From positions 3,701,034-3,765,033 of the forward strand of contig CM072888.1 in the NCBI GenBank assembly GCA_037013685.1: DNA of 64,000 nucleotides. The letters are read 5' to 3'. Source of the stretch: Acridotheres tristis (taxonomy: Eukaryota; Chordata; Aves; Passeriformes; Sturnidae). The translations under genes were made by a program, and so were the position numbers. Positions within the stretch are counted from its first letter, which is position 1; every line of letters starts with the position of its first letter. Below are positions 12,536-27,000 of this stretch, in pieces. Below the pieces are notes generated by a model, which worked only from the letters and a program-made list of their open reading frames with translations, was not told the origin of the DNA and did not search any database.

Positions 12536-13245
12536 GAACTAGTAGTCCCAACTTGCAGAAATAGTATTTCAAAAGTAGTTTTGTTAAAAACCAGTGCTCA
12601 CTCCAGTGCAACAATGAAGATTTGTCACGGTTATTAAGGCTTATGTAACTGTATGCAGCTGCATTCTGCTCCCTTAGAAAAGAGGGACAAGTTTTGTCCA
12701 GAGCTTTGAGCTCAGCAAAATACCACTGGCTGAAATGGTACAGGGACTGATCATCATCCCATGAACTCTTCCTGGTTAAACTGAGAGAGAGAGTTTCAGA
12801 TGTATCTTGTCTCCTTACAGTATCCTGGTGATGCAGTACACCGAGTAGGTTGGTTTTACTTTGATATAGTATTTTAGATCAGTAGTTTAGTATTTAAGCT
12901 GTAACTTTCTCAGGCTGTCAATACACTCGTTTATCAGTTAACTTGAATTTACTGTATCAGTTAACTTTTTGACAAACAGCAGAATCAAGAAATCTACCTC
13001 ATTTTATAGAAGGTCCTTTTAGCTCCTCTTTCAAGAAAAGAACATCTTTCACTACTCTTTCCACTTATTTCCAGCCTATGATATTAACCATATCCAGTAA
13101 CGGAACTGTGATTTATTGAGGGTCTGAATAATTTTTGTCATTCCTTTTAATTGTTTTGTTCTTCTATGTTTTGCAAAACTTGACCATGTTCAGTTTTTTT
13201 CTATCGATGGGCAACTGTTGGTGTGCAAGTAAAGCCCCTGATAAC

Positions 13246-13274
13246 AGATGGCAGTGGACTCCTGCCATCTAGTG
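13246..13274 (-). promoter_or_regulatory. CTCF-like motif within a 9-bp-arm inverted repeat
   Basis: The minus strand reads CACTAGATGGCAG (13262-13274), close to the CTCF core CCASYAGRKGGCR. The same AGATGGCAG occurs on the + strand at 13246-13254, so the two form an inverted repeat with a 7-nt spacer. The left arm lacks the upstream CACT, so it is only a half match. Confidence 0.4.
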
Positions 13275-16200
13275 AAAACTTGTAGCTAGAACTTAAAAAA
13301 TGGTGAGCAACGGTAAAAGGCAAGTGGCTTTGATTACATAAAATCCAAAGTAAAAACGACAAGATTCAGACTAAACTTTCGTTTTCCTGATAAAAATGGT
13401 CTTTTCAAGGAGGGTGAGTTTGGTTTTGGGTTTTTTTCATGTTCACATCCTAGACGGGGGTACTTAAGTCTGGGTTCTGTTTTAGGACTAAAGGTTGGGA
13501 CTTGAGACAGTTGTACATTACTTCTAATATATTTTCAGTAACACACATTATTATTATGTATTCAATAATACATAGTATTTTCTAATGGGAAAATCCCCGG
13601 GAAACCATACTCACATTTAGAAAAATAATAATATGTATTTTGAGGAAAAAACTCACAGGTACAAACTTGTTTTCCTGTAAATGAAAGGAAAGGCTCCAGA
13701 GGAGTTGCTTACCTTTGTCAGAGCTGGGGTAAGGGCACTCAGGTTCTGGTCATGAGTGGAGAAGTGATTGTGATATAGATCTAAAGGGGAGAGGGATATG
13801 AAATGGAGGGAAATTAGATAATCCATTAAAATATGTCAGGACACAAAATTCTCAAATTCACATTTACCTACTCTTTGATAAAGGAAACATATTGTTCTTA
13901 AAGCTGATGGAATAAGTCACTGCAGCCCACTGCCAGAAGCAGCTTTTACCAGTTTGTTGTATGCCTTTTAAAATAGTTTTATTACATTTATAAAGAATAT
14001 GTAAACCATTCCCCCTCTGCCTAGCTCCTAAAGCATATATTCAAGCAGCATTCCCACTGAAATCCATGAGAGTTTTGCCTGGAATATAAATTATTGTCTT
14101 CCATTACCATGCAAAACGTTAATGGAGAGATAAAGACAAACCTTTTACCAAAAAATATCTCAGTACTTTTTCACAAGTACTTTTGCAGATAAAACAGGCA
14201 ATTTTCATCAGCAAATAATTTTACAACCACTAAATTAAAGGCCATTCAGTAATTTGTTAGTGTGAGATTGCAACAAATGGATTTTTCTAAAGTATGAGAA
14301 AGTATCATTCTTCTTGTCTATTTTAAACCCTTATTCAACGCATAAATTTGACTCATTTTCTGTAGAGGCATAAGAAGTATTTAAAAATTGTCCTCCTCTA
14401 AACTTTGGCTCTCTACACCAACTTACTTTGTCAAGTCAAATAATGTTGCAATTACTTCATAAAAACTGATTTTCAGATAAAGAGAATTTGCTGTCCCAAT
14501 ATAACATAAAGACTTTAAAATAAAGTATTTTAAATGCTATGTCTGAAGACACACTGTGCTAAGAAGGTTATCTAATAAATGGATGTTATTTTAAAAAAAT
14601 AGTTTAATCATGAGTCCAAAGCTAAGGGAAACGGTGGTTGTGTGTATCCCTTCACTAAAGCATGTCAGTGCTGTGCTGTAGGATGGCTTTCCCAAAGCAG
14701 GAGATGGGAAATGTCACTGTAGCAGTGACCCTAGAAGGATAAGTATTCAAGATATATAAAAGCGAAGCAATGCACGATGTCCTTTCCATTTTACCATGAG
14801 ATATATGAAAGACTATTTTGAAAATTAGTATCATTGTGGGCTTTTTCTTGAAAATTTCTTTGCAGTTTTAAATTTAAAATATATACAAAATAATGGCTGA
14901 TTTTCTGAACTAGCATTTGAAAGAAAGTCCTGTGAGTTTTTCTATTAATACTTAACAATATTTAACAGTAAAGTTATATCCTTTAAGAAACATCTCTTTT
15001 GCCACAGGTAATTTAAAGGAGTTGTGCTATAGATGATTTAGATTTACATTCAACTGCAATGTGACTCCATTAAATCATCTTTGCAAGAGAGGTACATTAT
15101 TCTCAGCATATTTGATACCTGCACCAAATAGTAATTTGATGAACTCATTGTTTGTATCTGTCAAAGTCTTGGCAATTCAAGTTTGGGAACTTAACCAAAT
15201 AGTTCTAATATTTAAGGGAGGCAAGTTGCATGACTCAGACCTACAGGCATTTCAAAAGAAATCCAGATTAGTGTCCTAAAAGTAAAAATGAACAGATGCT
15301 TACAAGGAGATTTCTGCTACTGCTTCCCAAATTGTACCTTTACCTTTGGCTTAGTAATGACATGTGACAACTGGCTGCCTGGTCATTTTAGACTTGTGCC
15401 CTTGTCCATCAACATGCTCAGATTTCAAGTCTCAGTTTCACCATTTTGGATTCATTGGAACCTGAAACAGAAAGTGAAACTCAAACAACCTGAAGCAACA
15501 GTGTGAAAAGTAATGTCTGAATATGATTACTTAATACTGGATGTAAACAGAAGTGGGCTGTGTTGGGGCAGTTTGGCTTTTTCTCCATGTTTATCCCAAA
15601 TACTTGACACATACAGAACAAGCCCAAGAGGTTTTCATCAAGGTGACCTCTACACTTTGTCTAGCAGAAAGAGAATAAGAGGTGAGGCATGTTAGCACAG
15701 CTATGCTTTGGATGCTGAGGTAAGGCAAACATGCCTCTGTCACATATATATGTGTAATGTATATATTAGCAAAGAGCTGGTCTAGCCACAAAAGACATCA
15801 CAGCTGCTGGGTTGAAGGAAACCTTTTCAAGTTGTTGTCATGCTCTTACATTGTCACCTCTGCTCACTTACCTGCTGGTTTAGGCAGGCACATGAGGTTA
15901 GTGAAAGCAGGATCTTCCTCTCCACACTGTTTGGAATTGCAGTTGTGAGCGAGCTGGGTGAAGGCTCAGCGCTGGGCTGACCCTGCTCATACTGCCCTGT
16001 TTGTATCCCTTGACATTTCAAGCAGGATTTGAACACAGCTTTATGCAATAGCAATCAGCAGAACAAGCCACGTTTAAAACATGCTAGTTGAACTTTGGCA
16101 GCAAAGGAGAGGAGTTTAGAGTCAACCTACATGATTTTAAACACAACTTGCCTTACTTGGCCTGTATTTAAAACTGTTTGTTTAAATTTGCTGGCTAATA

Positions 16201-19200
16201 CATTTCCAAACATAGTTTGTTTTTGCAGCCTGGACAGACTCTTATACTCAAATTCACCCCTAGACCATCTGACACAGCTGGTATTTGCTGATATTCAGAA
16301 AACCCTGTAAGGCATATTTACATATTCTTTCACACCAGGAGTTATGTGGAAGATTGTGGGTTTATCTATCTTTTCTGGAGAGGATTTTGACTGTGTTACA
16401 AGCCTTGACCCTATTTAATAACCAATACATTTTTGCATGTGTTTAGATGACATAGTTCAGCTTTTATTTAAGTAAATTAGGAAACTTCCATTGACATACT
16501 GGAAGAAGCTGGGCTTTATGGAGCTTAAGTTAATTTATTTTGCAAAACAGAGGAACAAAGTAAGGCACCCCAAATCTAGCTAAAATAGACCACTGCTAAA
16601 TAACTCTGTTCTGACAAATCTGCCAGTGCTAGTTGGAAAGATAATGAAGAAAAAATTCATACACCTTAACGACCAAAGGTTTACATGTTCTTCTAAAGGT
16701 TAGGGCTCTGTGTTCTCTACTTTCAAACTTCTGCATTCCAGCCATTGTGCCAGTGGAAATGTTTAGCACTGGAGTCCCATCTAGCTGTTTAAAAGCTGCA
16801 GGCTGAACTAGCACATGAGTGAATACCCCATTTTGGATATACAGGACTACATACCAAGCTGGTTTTGGCATGCTTCCCACAGTATTTAGGCAAATACATG
16901 CATGTTTTGGATACATGGTATTATTCATGTGAGCTTGTTTCCAACTGATGCTTTTCCAACTCTCACGCTAGGCGAGTTTTCAATGGAATAGAATGAACAC
17001 CATAATTCACACTGATTTAAACTAAACAAACTGAAAAAACCAAACAGTGTATTCTTACCAAATTAGATTAGCTGCTTTGTATAGAGCTTTGCTTCATTTT
17101 GTAGTTTCTTTGCTGGAAATATTTAAAATACACTGCAAGACATTATTACTTGTCATTGTTCTGTATTTTCTGCCATTGCATTCTTATTGTGAATGTGAAT
17201 GTAATTGTAAGACTTCTGGCCAAGTTCACATTAAAATATCACAACAGGAAATGTTATTTACAGAGTCCTCTAGGATTGTGTCAGATTGCTTAAGAGGACA
17301 CAGCTAACAATTTATGCATATCATGGAAGGCTTTTGTTTCAAATGCAGAACTCGGCGTTCTTCCTATTTGCAGCAGAAATATTCAGAGCAGAAATTAAGG
17401 GACCACATTTCATAAGTTAAGTGCTTAACACTCCTTAAAGGGAGAAGGATTAGCAGAGATAGCTTCAGCTTTAAGAGGAATAATTCTGTGCATGGAATTA
17501 GCTATGGACAGAAATGATAACATTTAGATTGCAACCAGTACTCACAAGCACTGTTCATTGGCTGGAACAAAACTGGCAGTAAAAACCCCCTGGATATCAG
17601 CTTCAAGGTTTTAAATTTCAAACCTAATGTACACAAGTTACACAGCGGATTTTTTTTCCTTTTTCTGTAATTTATCCCATCTGCACCATTTCATTAGAAT
17701 CTGTAGGCCATAGTCAGTGGGAATTTTAGGATCAGACTAACATACATTTAGACTGGAACACTTCAGTGTGCACCAAAATCAAAGTGCTGTGCTTTGGTTA
17801 CCTGCCAATACAACCTGGTGTAGAGCATAAAGGCCAAAAACCTTCAAAACACCTCAGGACCTTGCTCTCAGTGGAGAGCTAAGAACAGTGAAAAGTGGCT
17901 GCCTTATTTGTGGCTGTGTGGAAGGTAAATGCTGACAAAAACCTGGTTCTAAGCTCACCAGAGAAAACAGGCTTAGACCCTGAGCCCTCTCTGATGTTCT
18001 GCAGTCCTGGACACAGCACAGACTGTCCCTCTCTTATTTAGCAGGGAAACCCTGTCTGCAAGTTGTTGTTCTACTTTATAGAAATATATTTCAAATCCTT
18101 TAAGTCTCTTTCTTTGCTGCACATCTCCTTCCTACATCTGGGACTGGGCACTGAATGCATGGGTAACTTTTTGCTTCAAAAGTTATGTCATCCTGGACTG
18201 AGTAGCTGTGGAATCATTATTTTATGAACTTGCCTTTTTGCAAGTACATTTGAGAAATATGGTCCTGTTTAGGAATCTGGATGCTTGGAGTTTTGAAGGA
18301 ATGTTTCATATTACAATTCATTAGCAGATGAACTGGTGATGGGTCAAAACTATGAAGAAAGTAGATAAACTGTGGTGTTCTATACTGCTGGTTTCATTTG
18401 ATACCTCCTCCATAGCATAAACATGCCACGTATGGCATAAATTGCTGCAATATTGAATTTCTAGAACGTTTCTAAAATAAAAACAATGTAAGACACCATA
18501 TGTCCATTGTGGCTCTTTACAGTAACAGAAAGAAAAGCAAACAGAATGACAGGAGAGCATGATTTAATAAGACTAAATTTGCCCTTCCTAGTGCTCTCTG
18601 CCTAATACAGGAATTTCAGGAGCTGCTTGTTGTCTGAAGGCAAAGGTGGCAAAGCTGAAGCTCTGTTTTAAAAACCTAACAGCTGAAATTGCACTAAAGG
18701 AAGCCTTAACAGAGGAGTTCCTTTTTTCCCCCATGAACTCATTGGAAGCTTTGCCATTGACTTCAAAGAGCAAAGAATTGGGCCTTAGTATGTATAATAT
18801 AGTGCAGTTATTTAATTAGAAGCAGATATCATGAATAAAAATCCTCATTGGGAAGAGTGTAGCAGATTTTATTATGGATCTATTTAGCACCGATTTCTGT
18901 GTCTAGAAGAAGTCATTCCCTTCTAAGGAATTAAAAAACCACCTTAAACTTTGAGGTATTTTGACAACAGGGTTATATAATGTAACTTTTATTCAAGTTA
19001 TTTGATAATTGTTTGGTATATTTCTTTTCTAACCTGTCTTGGAAGTCTGTGTGAGGACAAAGATAGTCAATCGAGCTGAAGGCATTTCAATCTGCTTATT
19101 TGTAAGAGAAAGAAATGACTGCTAATAGTAAGATTAGACTGACATTACTAGAAACTAGAAGCCATTTATTAAAGGACTGATAATGTATCAGGGTAAGCTA

Positions 19201-20473
19201 AGGAAAAAATGTAGACAGTGGACATATCCCTCAATTGCAGATGTTTACTGGTTGAAGGCATTCCTTGTAACTGCCCTCTCACTTCCTTTAGCTTGGCAAA
19301 TAAACCGACCTGTGTTGGCTGAATGGTATTCCCTAAACAATTTAGACTTCAGGGCTTTGCAAACTCACCTCATTTTGCCTGACAGCTCAGGCAGCAGTCC
19401 TAGGAGCAGTTTATCTGTCAGATTTGAAGTGTAGAAACCCCTAGGTTAGGAGAGGAAGGAGGAAAGGCAGAGGAGTGCCAGGCAGCTGGGGGTGACACTT
19501 TTCCAGCAGGCACAGGTGTGGCTGGACAAGTCTGTAACTCCTTGCCACACCCTTCTTATAGATCTGTCTCCAGCAATTTAATCGGCATCCCTTTGGAAAG
19601 GCTCCAAGGGTCCTGCTAATCATCTGGAAGAAAAGCATCTCCATGGAGAGCTGTGCAACAGGAATTGCAATTGTTCTATTACCTGTGTAAGAGAAGGTGT
19701 TTCCAAGATGTGCTGCTATCAAGGGGAATCATATCACGAGTTCTAACATCAGCTATACCCACCACCACTGAAACAGTCATCTCTCTATTTACCTCTCTAA
19801 ATCCTCATCTTCTCTGCCAGGAATTCTTGCTCTGCTTTCTCTTATCATTCTCAATGCAGTGCTTCTATTCAAATATATGAGTACAGCTACTTACTGAAAC
19901 ATTAGCTTCAGTGAATTCACTGCAAATTGTGGGCACAAATGCCTCTGACTTCAAACCTTGTTATTTGGTTAGAACAGTGCCCATCACTTCCACTGAACTT
20001 CCTTTGGACTGAAAGAAACACAAGAAACTTTCTACTTTCATGAACTCTCTCAGGACAGAAATCCCTGAACTAATACAGCTTAACAGATGTGGCTGGAATA
20101 GAGTGATCAGCATTTTGTTCCACAAATTACATTTTCCTATTTTGCAGAGATCACTTCAAAGGCCAGCTGCCATAAGCCACTGATTTAATTACAGAGGATG
20201 CATATGGAAGTAATCTGAAAGGGATAAATAGCTTTCTATATTATCATATATTCATAATGAGCTTTCTGCATGCTGAAATAATACTTGCAGGATGGATAGT
20301 GTAAGATTCTCTTGCAAAATCCTTCAAATTAGGAAAAGCTATCATTAGGCATGGATGTTTCAAGCAAATGCCAACATGTGATACTATTTAATGCCTAAGA
20401 TCCTCACGAAGGAGCAGCTGTTAGACATCCTTCATAGAAAAAGAGACCAAAGTTTCAGAATTTTTGGCTTTCC
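13275..20473. other. Intron 1 block, nothing recognised
   Basis: AT-rich intronic DNA with short random open frames only. A 14-bp palindrome CACATATATATGTG near 15740 is a simple alternating-sequence effect. No exon, repeat family or RNA gene was identified. Confidence 0.5.
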
Positions 20474-20492
20474 AAAAAAAAAAAAAAAAAAA
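20474..20492 (+). repeat. A-run (19 A)
   Basis: A homopolymer of 19 adenines. No target-site duplication or retrocopy body was recognised next to it, so it is treated as a simple repeat. Confidence 0.85.
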
Positions 20493-20886
20493 GGATATCT
20501 AGGAAATTAGAAAATTGGAAGTGTTTCACTTAAAATGTCAGTCAGTGCAATAAGTATATTATGCTGATCAATATAAAATAAGCCATGCAAATAAGTGGAG
20601 AGTTTCATTACAGAGTACATACGAAGATCACAAAATTAGCTTTTGAAACAAAATCTTAGTGTTAAAGTTGTTATCTCATGGTATTCATACTGTTAGTCTA
20701 AGTCAGTCTTTAGATGCATGATACATTTTTGGGGGTATCTGAGGGAAGGTACCTGACATTTGAAAACCACAACTAGGACACTGTTTCCTTTGGAGGCCCC
20801 CAGTCCCTTTGGTAAATGAATTAGCAGTGTGCCTTTATGTCCACTTAAAATAATCACCTTTTCATGATACTGACATTATTGATTAT

Positions 20887-20900
20887 CACTAGATGGTGCT
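20887..20900 (+). promoter_or_regulatory. CTCF-like motif (+)
   Basis: CACTAGATGGTGCT resembles the CTCF core CCASYAGRKGGCRS, with T in place of the usual C in GGC. A moderate match only. Confidence 0.25.
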
Positions 20901-22472
20901 CTTCACAATCCCCAAAATTATAGGTAAGTGAATGTAAAGACAGGTCTACCTTGGAGAAGTTTTGGTTGAAAGGTTTAATGTTTTCTTACTGAAGCTGAAA
21001 GTATCATTCAGCTCAGTTCCCCTCAGACCACATAATTTTGAAATGCAATATTAATGCCCTCAGGAAAATTTGTATATAAACCAAGTCAAGAATCACAGAA
21101 TATCAAATTAATCACAATCATAATATCAAATCAGTAATTCCAAATCTTCCTTTCACTTCTACTTATTATTCTATGCACACAAATAAAATTTAATCCCCTT
21201 AAGGAGGGCTCCATAATTTTGTACTCGGGTTTGACTTGTGGTTTCATAATGCTACAGTTAGGACAAATTTTGATCTTAGAAAAAAACCTGATTAAAACAT
21301 TTCAGTAGTATTTCAGAAAATAAATGAAGCAGTTGTAATCCTTTAAAGAGAAAACAAAAGTATTTCTGCACCTATATTATGAACATTAAGCAGTAATATT
21401 ACACACAACTCTTGATTACATGCAGTGAAATAATAATTAAAAAGAGTATAAAAAATATTATCTCAAACCTCAGTTTCTTGCAGCCCAATCTGACGACAGC
21501 CTGAGCAGACAGGGCTGGGAGCCCTGGAGGTGTAAGAACTCTCCCACGTCTTGTATCCAATTTAAATCAAATTCTGAGCAATATTAAAATGGTGGTTTTA
21601 ATAAATTCCTCATTATCCTTTCTCTGCCCTCACTTTTAGTCATGACTTCAGTCTGTAACACTAGCTCTTCATTTTACTAATTTAATGAAGAGTAGACTAA
21701 CATGAAGTACACCAAATCCAAGACTGAATCATTGACCAGCCACGGTGTTGGAAATCTACCAGAGTTTTGCAGCTATAGCCCATTTTTACCCGAATAGTTT
21801 AAAATTAACAGATCAGTAATACAGGTGTGATGTAACTACATTTTTCATGGTTGAATCTTCATTTCAAGGACCCCGATGCAGCTCCTAAACGTGGTACATT
21901 TTAAAGTAATTTTCCAGATCCCCAGGATAATGTTACCAAAGCATTTCTGATTTCATGACACAACTTGTGACTACAGAAGGGGTTTGACTTTAAAACCTCT
22001 TGTCATTCTGTTTCAGTTTTCTTCCTCTATATTTACAGGAACAGTGAGGAACAATCCAATGAATCTTAATGTAGTGAGAGGCCCATGAATGCCTCTTTCT
22101 CTACACTGGCAAGAACAGTACAAAGGCTACAATAATTAAGGCTGAGGAGGTAGTTATGGTTGTGGTCTGTCATTATTTTTAGAGTTACACTATGAATAAA
22201 CAGAGCACTGAAATGCACGGCCTGAGAACAATAGTGCCCAGCCCCGTACCAGCCTTCTGGGTCACTCACTGCTTGTTTGCTTCCAGGCCTGATTTGCATA
22301 AGAGCCCTGGAAAAGTTGCAGACGCTGGGAATTAGCACAAATTGATTTGGGGTGCTAAATTGACTCAGGCAAAAACTAAAGATGCACTGAGCTGTTCAAA
22401 TCAGACTTGCATTCAGGCCTCTGGATTCCTGCATCACCCAGTGCTGGAGAATTAAACCCTGGCACGGTTCAT

Positions 22473-22539
22473 CAGCTGCTGGGCCCGGGGATAAAAATAG
22501 ACAGGCAGCAATGGGATCAGGTTTTAGCATAATCAGCTG
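22473..22539. promoter_or_regulatory. Candidate muscle element: CAGCTG, MEF2-like site, CAGCTG
   Basis: Two CAGCTG E-boxes of the MyoD/myogenin type (22473-22478 and 22534-22539) flank ATAAAAATAG (22491-22500), a MEF2 near-match with one deviation. Paired E-boxes around an A/T-rich site are a common muscle-enhancer arrangement, and the host gene is muscle-expressed. The motifs are short and the call is inference. Confidence 0.3.
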
Positions 22540-25500
22540 AAACTGCAAAGGGTGGGGAGGAACCTTTCCTCTTATGGAAAATGCTTTCTTTCCTGGTGTT
22601 TCAGGTGTTGCTGTAGGCAGTGGCATGGCAATAGAGCTCACCTAACATGAGAGCCAAACCAAATCTCTCCCCAAAAGCCTTTACTGCTCTAGACCCAAAC
22701 ACTTTTTTAAAGGTTGAAGAAAACTCATTGTTCCATGTCTGTGGGCAGGTGTGTTCCATCAAGAGCAAGGAACGTGATTTATTTCAGTGACTGGATCAAA
22801 TGTGCTGGATGCAGACCCAGTGTTTCACAGCTGGAGGAGTTACCTATTGCCTGAGCCCTATGCAGTGCCTCTTGTGTCTGAGAAACAACTTCAAAAGTGC
22901 TTCCAATAGCTTTCCATCAGATCCTTACAAGAAGAAAGGATATGTTACAAAATGCTGTCTACTTTCAGAGGTCTGTAGTGCTACAGAAAGCAGTGTTCAC
23001 CCGTGGGGATTCACATAATCTCATGTTGGACCTCTATGTCCCTTAAAGCAAAAATTACATTTATGGCCAAGTGAGTTTAGTTTCATTTAAAAGTTTTCAT
23101 GAACTTCTGTGGATTTCTTCAGTTTTACATTTGCAAGATGCTCTCAGGCCAGATGATATTTTCACGTGCTTGGGTTTTCTTTTTGGCCATTTAACTTGGC
23201 TTGCACAGGCCTTGTGTACCTCCAGTTTCTCCATTATTTTAACACACTTAGTCACACCCTAAACCAGTATCTCAAATACAGATCCTGACACAACTGCACT
23301 TGGCTGGTTTTGACTCCTTTCTTCCATGCTAAAAGAATGTACAATCCCCTCTGACACAGTGACATTAAGCTGCTTTCACTGTGGTTTTTTCAATTAATTG
23401 TATAAGTTAATAAGAAAAAGGTAAGTTTCAGGGCAAAATAATAAAGAGCAAAGGAAACCAGACACTGATTCTAACACTGAATTTAATTTATGGAGGTGCT
23501 GGCCTGTGACATCTTTTTAAAGACTACGTAATCCTTAAAAAGTGTGCTTCCCAGAGAAACTTGAGGAGATACTAGCAGTTCATCTAATAGGAGCTTTCCC
23601 TCAAAATTATATTAGTAAGAGAGGTCAGCAAAGCCTTCTGAGGCAATCTGAGTCACTTTACCATCTTTTAGGTGAAAAAGAGCACTGTACATGTTCACAT
23701 TCCTATTCAGTTGCTTAAAAGGTCACTCCTGATCTTCACTCAGTTTCTGAATCACTCCTTACATCACCAGCAGGCTGAAAACTGTGTCTGACTAAAAGGG
23801 TTTCTTAAAGCTAAAACCAGTGCCATGAGTCAAGGAGCTACACAACCTATCAATTCCTAACATACATAGTAATTTGAATTGTTGGGAAGCACTTGCTCAG
23901 GAAACAAATAAAAAATTAGGGAACCAATTCACATCAATGTCTTTTCTGTTCAGTTTATACCTGTGCCTTCACAAATTCCTCCTGGCTTCCACTCCTTTTG
24001 TTTGGTGCTTGGCATTTGGAAAAATGCCATAGATCAGGGCTGACTTTGACATTACCAGGGGCTTCCTGACACCCTTTGGAAAAATCACCCATGAATACCA
24101 TGTTGTCATATTGCCAGATGTTCCTTCAGACTGCTTTTTCTTTCACAAATAAGCTCTGAAAGCAGCCCAGTGCATATGAGAGGAGAAGGCAGTGATGTCC
24201 AGTTCCTCTTCTGCTTTTGTCTCCTGTTTTAAAGTTAGTATTTGACCTTTGTTGGGAGTTGATGCACTTGCCATAAGGAAATGTCACATGGAGGATTTTG
24301 GATTTGTAGCTGCCAGAGTCTTCATTTCAGAAGTACTTACAAAAGATGCCTCTTAATTTGATACAAGATGCAGTTATGCAGTTTGCAGTCTAAAACTCAA
24401 GTCACGAGGATCTGGCACGGTTTAGGATTTAAACATCCTAAGGTTACTTGGAGGTTCCACAACAATGCAGCCACGTTAGATGCATCATTTAATAGTTGAA
24501 AATTATGCAGGACATCTTGGAGCAAAGTTGGAGCAACAGTAGCCACACCAAATGAAAAGGGATGCTGCTATCCTAGAGTCATACAGCTAGGGCTATCTGA
24601 AATCTTTCTATGACCATGTTGAGGTGAAATCTGATGGCAAGCAGGTCTTTTATGGCCACGTGTTAATCTTCTTGAGCAGGATGAGTTACTAAATTAAATC
24701 CTGAAAATGAGCAGCTCTTTCATGTGCACTTACATTTTCCAGATGTTTGATACAGTCAAGATTATCCTGTTCATTTGCATGTGCTTGTTTCTTTTGTTAT
24801 TTTTAGAAAATTCTTTAAAATTATTAACATCTGAGTTAGATTTGAAGATATTTTTTATTTTAGTCTCATAGCATTTTTGCGTTATCTTTCTTAATCCTTG
24901 TTTCTATTATTTAAAGTTTTGGAAGAGACCAGGATTTAATTTACAGTAATTAAGCAAGTAGGAATTTTGTTCTAGGTTTCACTCATTCGAGGGATTCAAC
25001 AATATCAGTGATATTTATCTCTCATATTTAGCAGTATGGTTTTAGAAAAATTACATAATTGCTAAAAATAAAAGCTGTGCCTCAACATAAACAATACCAC
25101 TTCAAATGGTGATGTTTTTCAAGGCCCTTGCTCCTTGACAGCAGCAGTGTGGCAGAAAGTCAGTGCTCTGTTCAGCACGTGGCCATTCCCTGCTGAGTGA
25201 TCCTGGCAAGCAATGTGCACCTGGAGGTTCTGACCCTCTGCAGGAATTTCACTTCTAAAAAACATTTTAAACTAAACTTCCAACTCTTGCCTATGATCTA
25301 ATGGCATCAGTTACCCTGCATCCCTTTCCTCTGTGAAAGGATTTTTAGGAAAACATGACTTCAGCTCCCAGAAGGAGCACATGGGGCTGCTCTTGCAGTA
25401 GGATTGATGCATTTTCATAGGATGTGTGGGCTGCAGCCTTCTGTCTGTGGAACTGTGTCCTTGACTTAGCAAATGTCTTAAAGCTGGCACAGATCTTGGA

Positions 25501-26990
25501 CAAAGATCATGAAAGTACTTCAGGATCTATGTGGGATTTGAGATGCCATAATATGTTTGTGCTAATACATAAAAATAATAATTCAGAGGAAGAAAATGAA
25601 ATAAAATCATCAAAAATGCATGCCAAAGGTCTGCTTGAAACAATACTCCAGCTTCTTAAATTAAGAATTGTCAAAAATGGCAGCATTAAAAACATCCCCA
25701 ACTGGCTCCTTCCCAAGCTCCATGCCTTTTGGATTTCCTTAAAAATTCAATCTTTACAGTTTCTGAATAATGCAACCATTGTAATTCAAGGACGCTCCCC
25801 TGCTGGTTTTGATTAATTTATTTTAACAACACAGAAAAAGTCTGCTGTAGCTCCTCTGGTAATATAAATCCCTGTTACAAAGGATTCTGTTGTCCCCACC
25901 TCTCTAATAAACGAGAGTGTCAGGGGCTCAGAGCTAAATGGATGGCAATACAACTTCAACAGTTCATCTCTGCTCGTGTGTCTGAATTAATATCAGGTTT
26001 TTTCCCCTTCAACATTTAACTAATTTATAACTCCATTCTTACCTTCCTATATAAGTAACAGATCCAGTGAAATAAAAATAACTGTGGCTATCTGCCCAAC
26101 TTTTTAAAACTTACTGTGAGTCTCATGACAAATGCAACTTTCCTTACAGTAAGTACCAGCTACCAGAATCTGGTCCTTACCTGAGTTCCAGCTTTCATTA
26201 AAATTAGAATACATTTCTGGATGTCCTGGACTGTAAAGTGATCCCAGCCCCAAGGGAGAAAAAAACCCAAGTAATCCCAAGTTTTTAATGTTTTAATCTT
26301 TTTTTCATGTGGTGCTAGAGAAGCTGGTACTTGCTGGTTGCAGGGCTGATGGAATAAGCTTGGCAGCTCCACATTCTGAGAACAAAATGCCCAGTGAGGA
26401 CACTGAAATACCTGTTACAGTTTCTATGGGCAGAAATTGAGCAGCACAACAAAGCTGCTATTAAAATAACAGTGGCTTTCAGAGGTTGCAGAGATTGTCA
26501 CAACAAATTATGGCAGGCAGATATTTTCCCAAATCCCTAAAGCATGTGAATTCTCTAGAATTCAAGCAGTGTGATTTCTTTTGGGAATCATACAGTTCTT
26601 TAAAAGAAATTGCTGTTAACTTACTTATACAATTACATACTCTTGAATTGTTTTCATTTCACATAAATATTAAATACTCCTTTGTTTAAACAAATTGATT
26701 TAAAAATATTAAATAAAAGGAAATCAAACAATTTTCAAGCTGTTACTTATAGATTTCTTGTAAACTTGCTGCTCATTTGACATGTTGCATGTGTTGTTTC
26801 AACAATGCCCCTATGTGTGAGTGTATATACAGATGCTTTAAGCTAACATTAAACAATGTTCTATAGCTAAGACTGTTTTTGTAATCCAAATAAAGTAGGT
26901 AGTGTTTTTGTAACTATCAATTCTTGGGTTATGGAGAATGTCTTCAAATAGAAATAGAAAGAGGTTTATCTTTACAAACAGGTCTCATTC
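22540..26990. other. Intron 1 block, nothing recognised
   Basis: AT-rich intronic sequence. A 130-codon open frame on the + strand at 25424-25816 shows no recognisable domain and no splice-site support, and is read as chance. No repeat family was identified. Confidence 0.45.
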
Positions 26991-27000
26991 CCTTAAAAGG
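26991..27000 (+). promoter_or_regulatory. Perfect CArG box CCTTAAAAGG
   Basis: An exact match to the SRF consensus CC(A/T)6GG, 15 kb into intron 1. Other exact matches in the window are at 6004-6013, 30852-30861 and 60847-60856. About this many are expected by chance, so individual function is uncertain. Confidence 0.25.

Noticed and set aside
20474..20492. A-run as the tail of a retrotransposed gene copy
   Set aside because: No retrocopy body or flanking target-site duplication could be found upstream.
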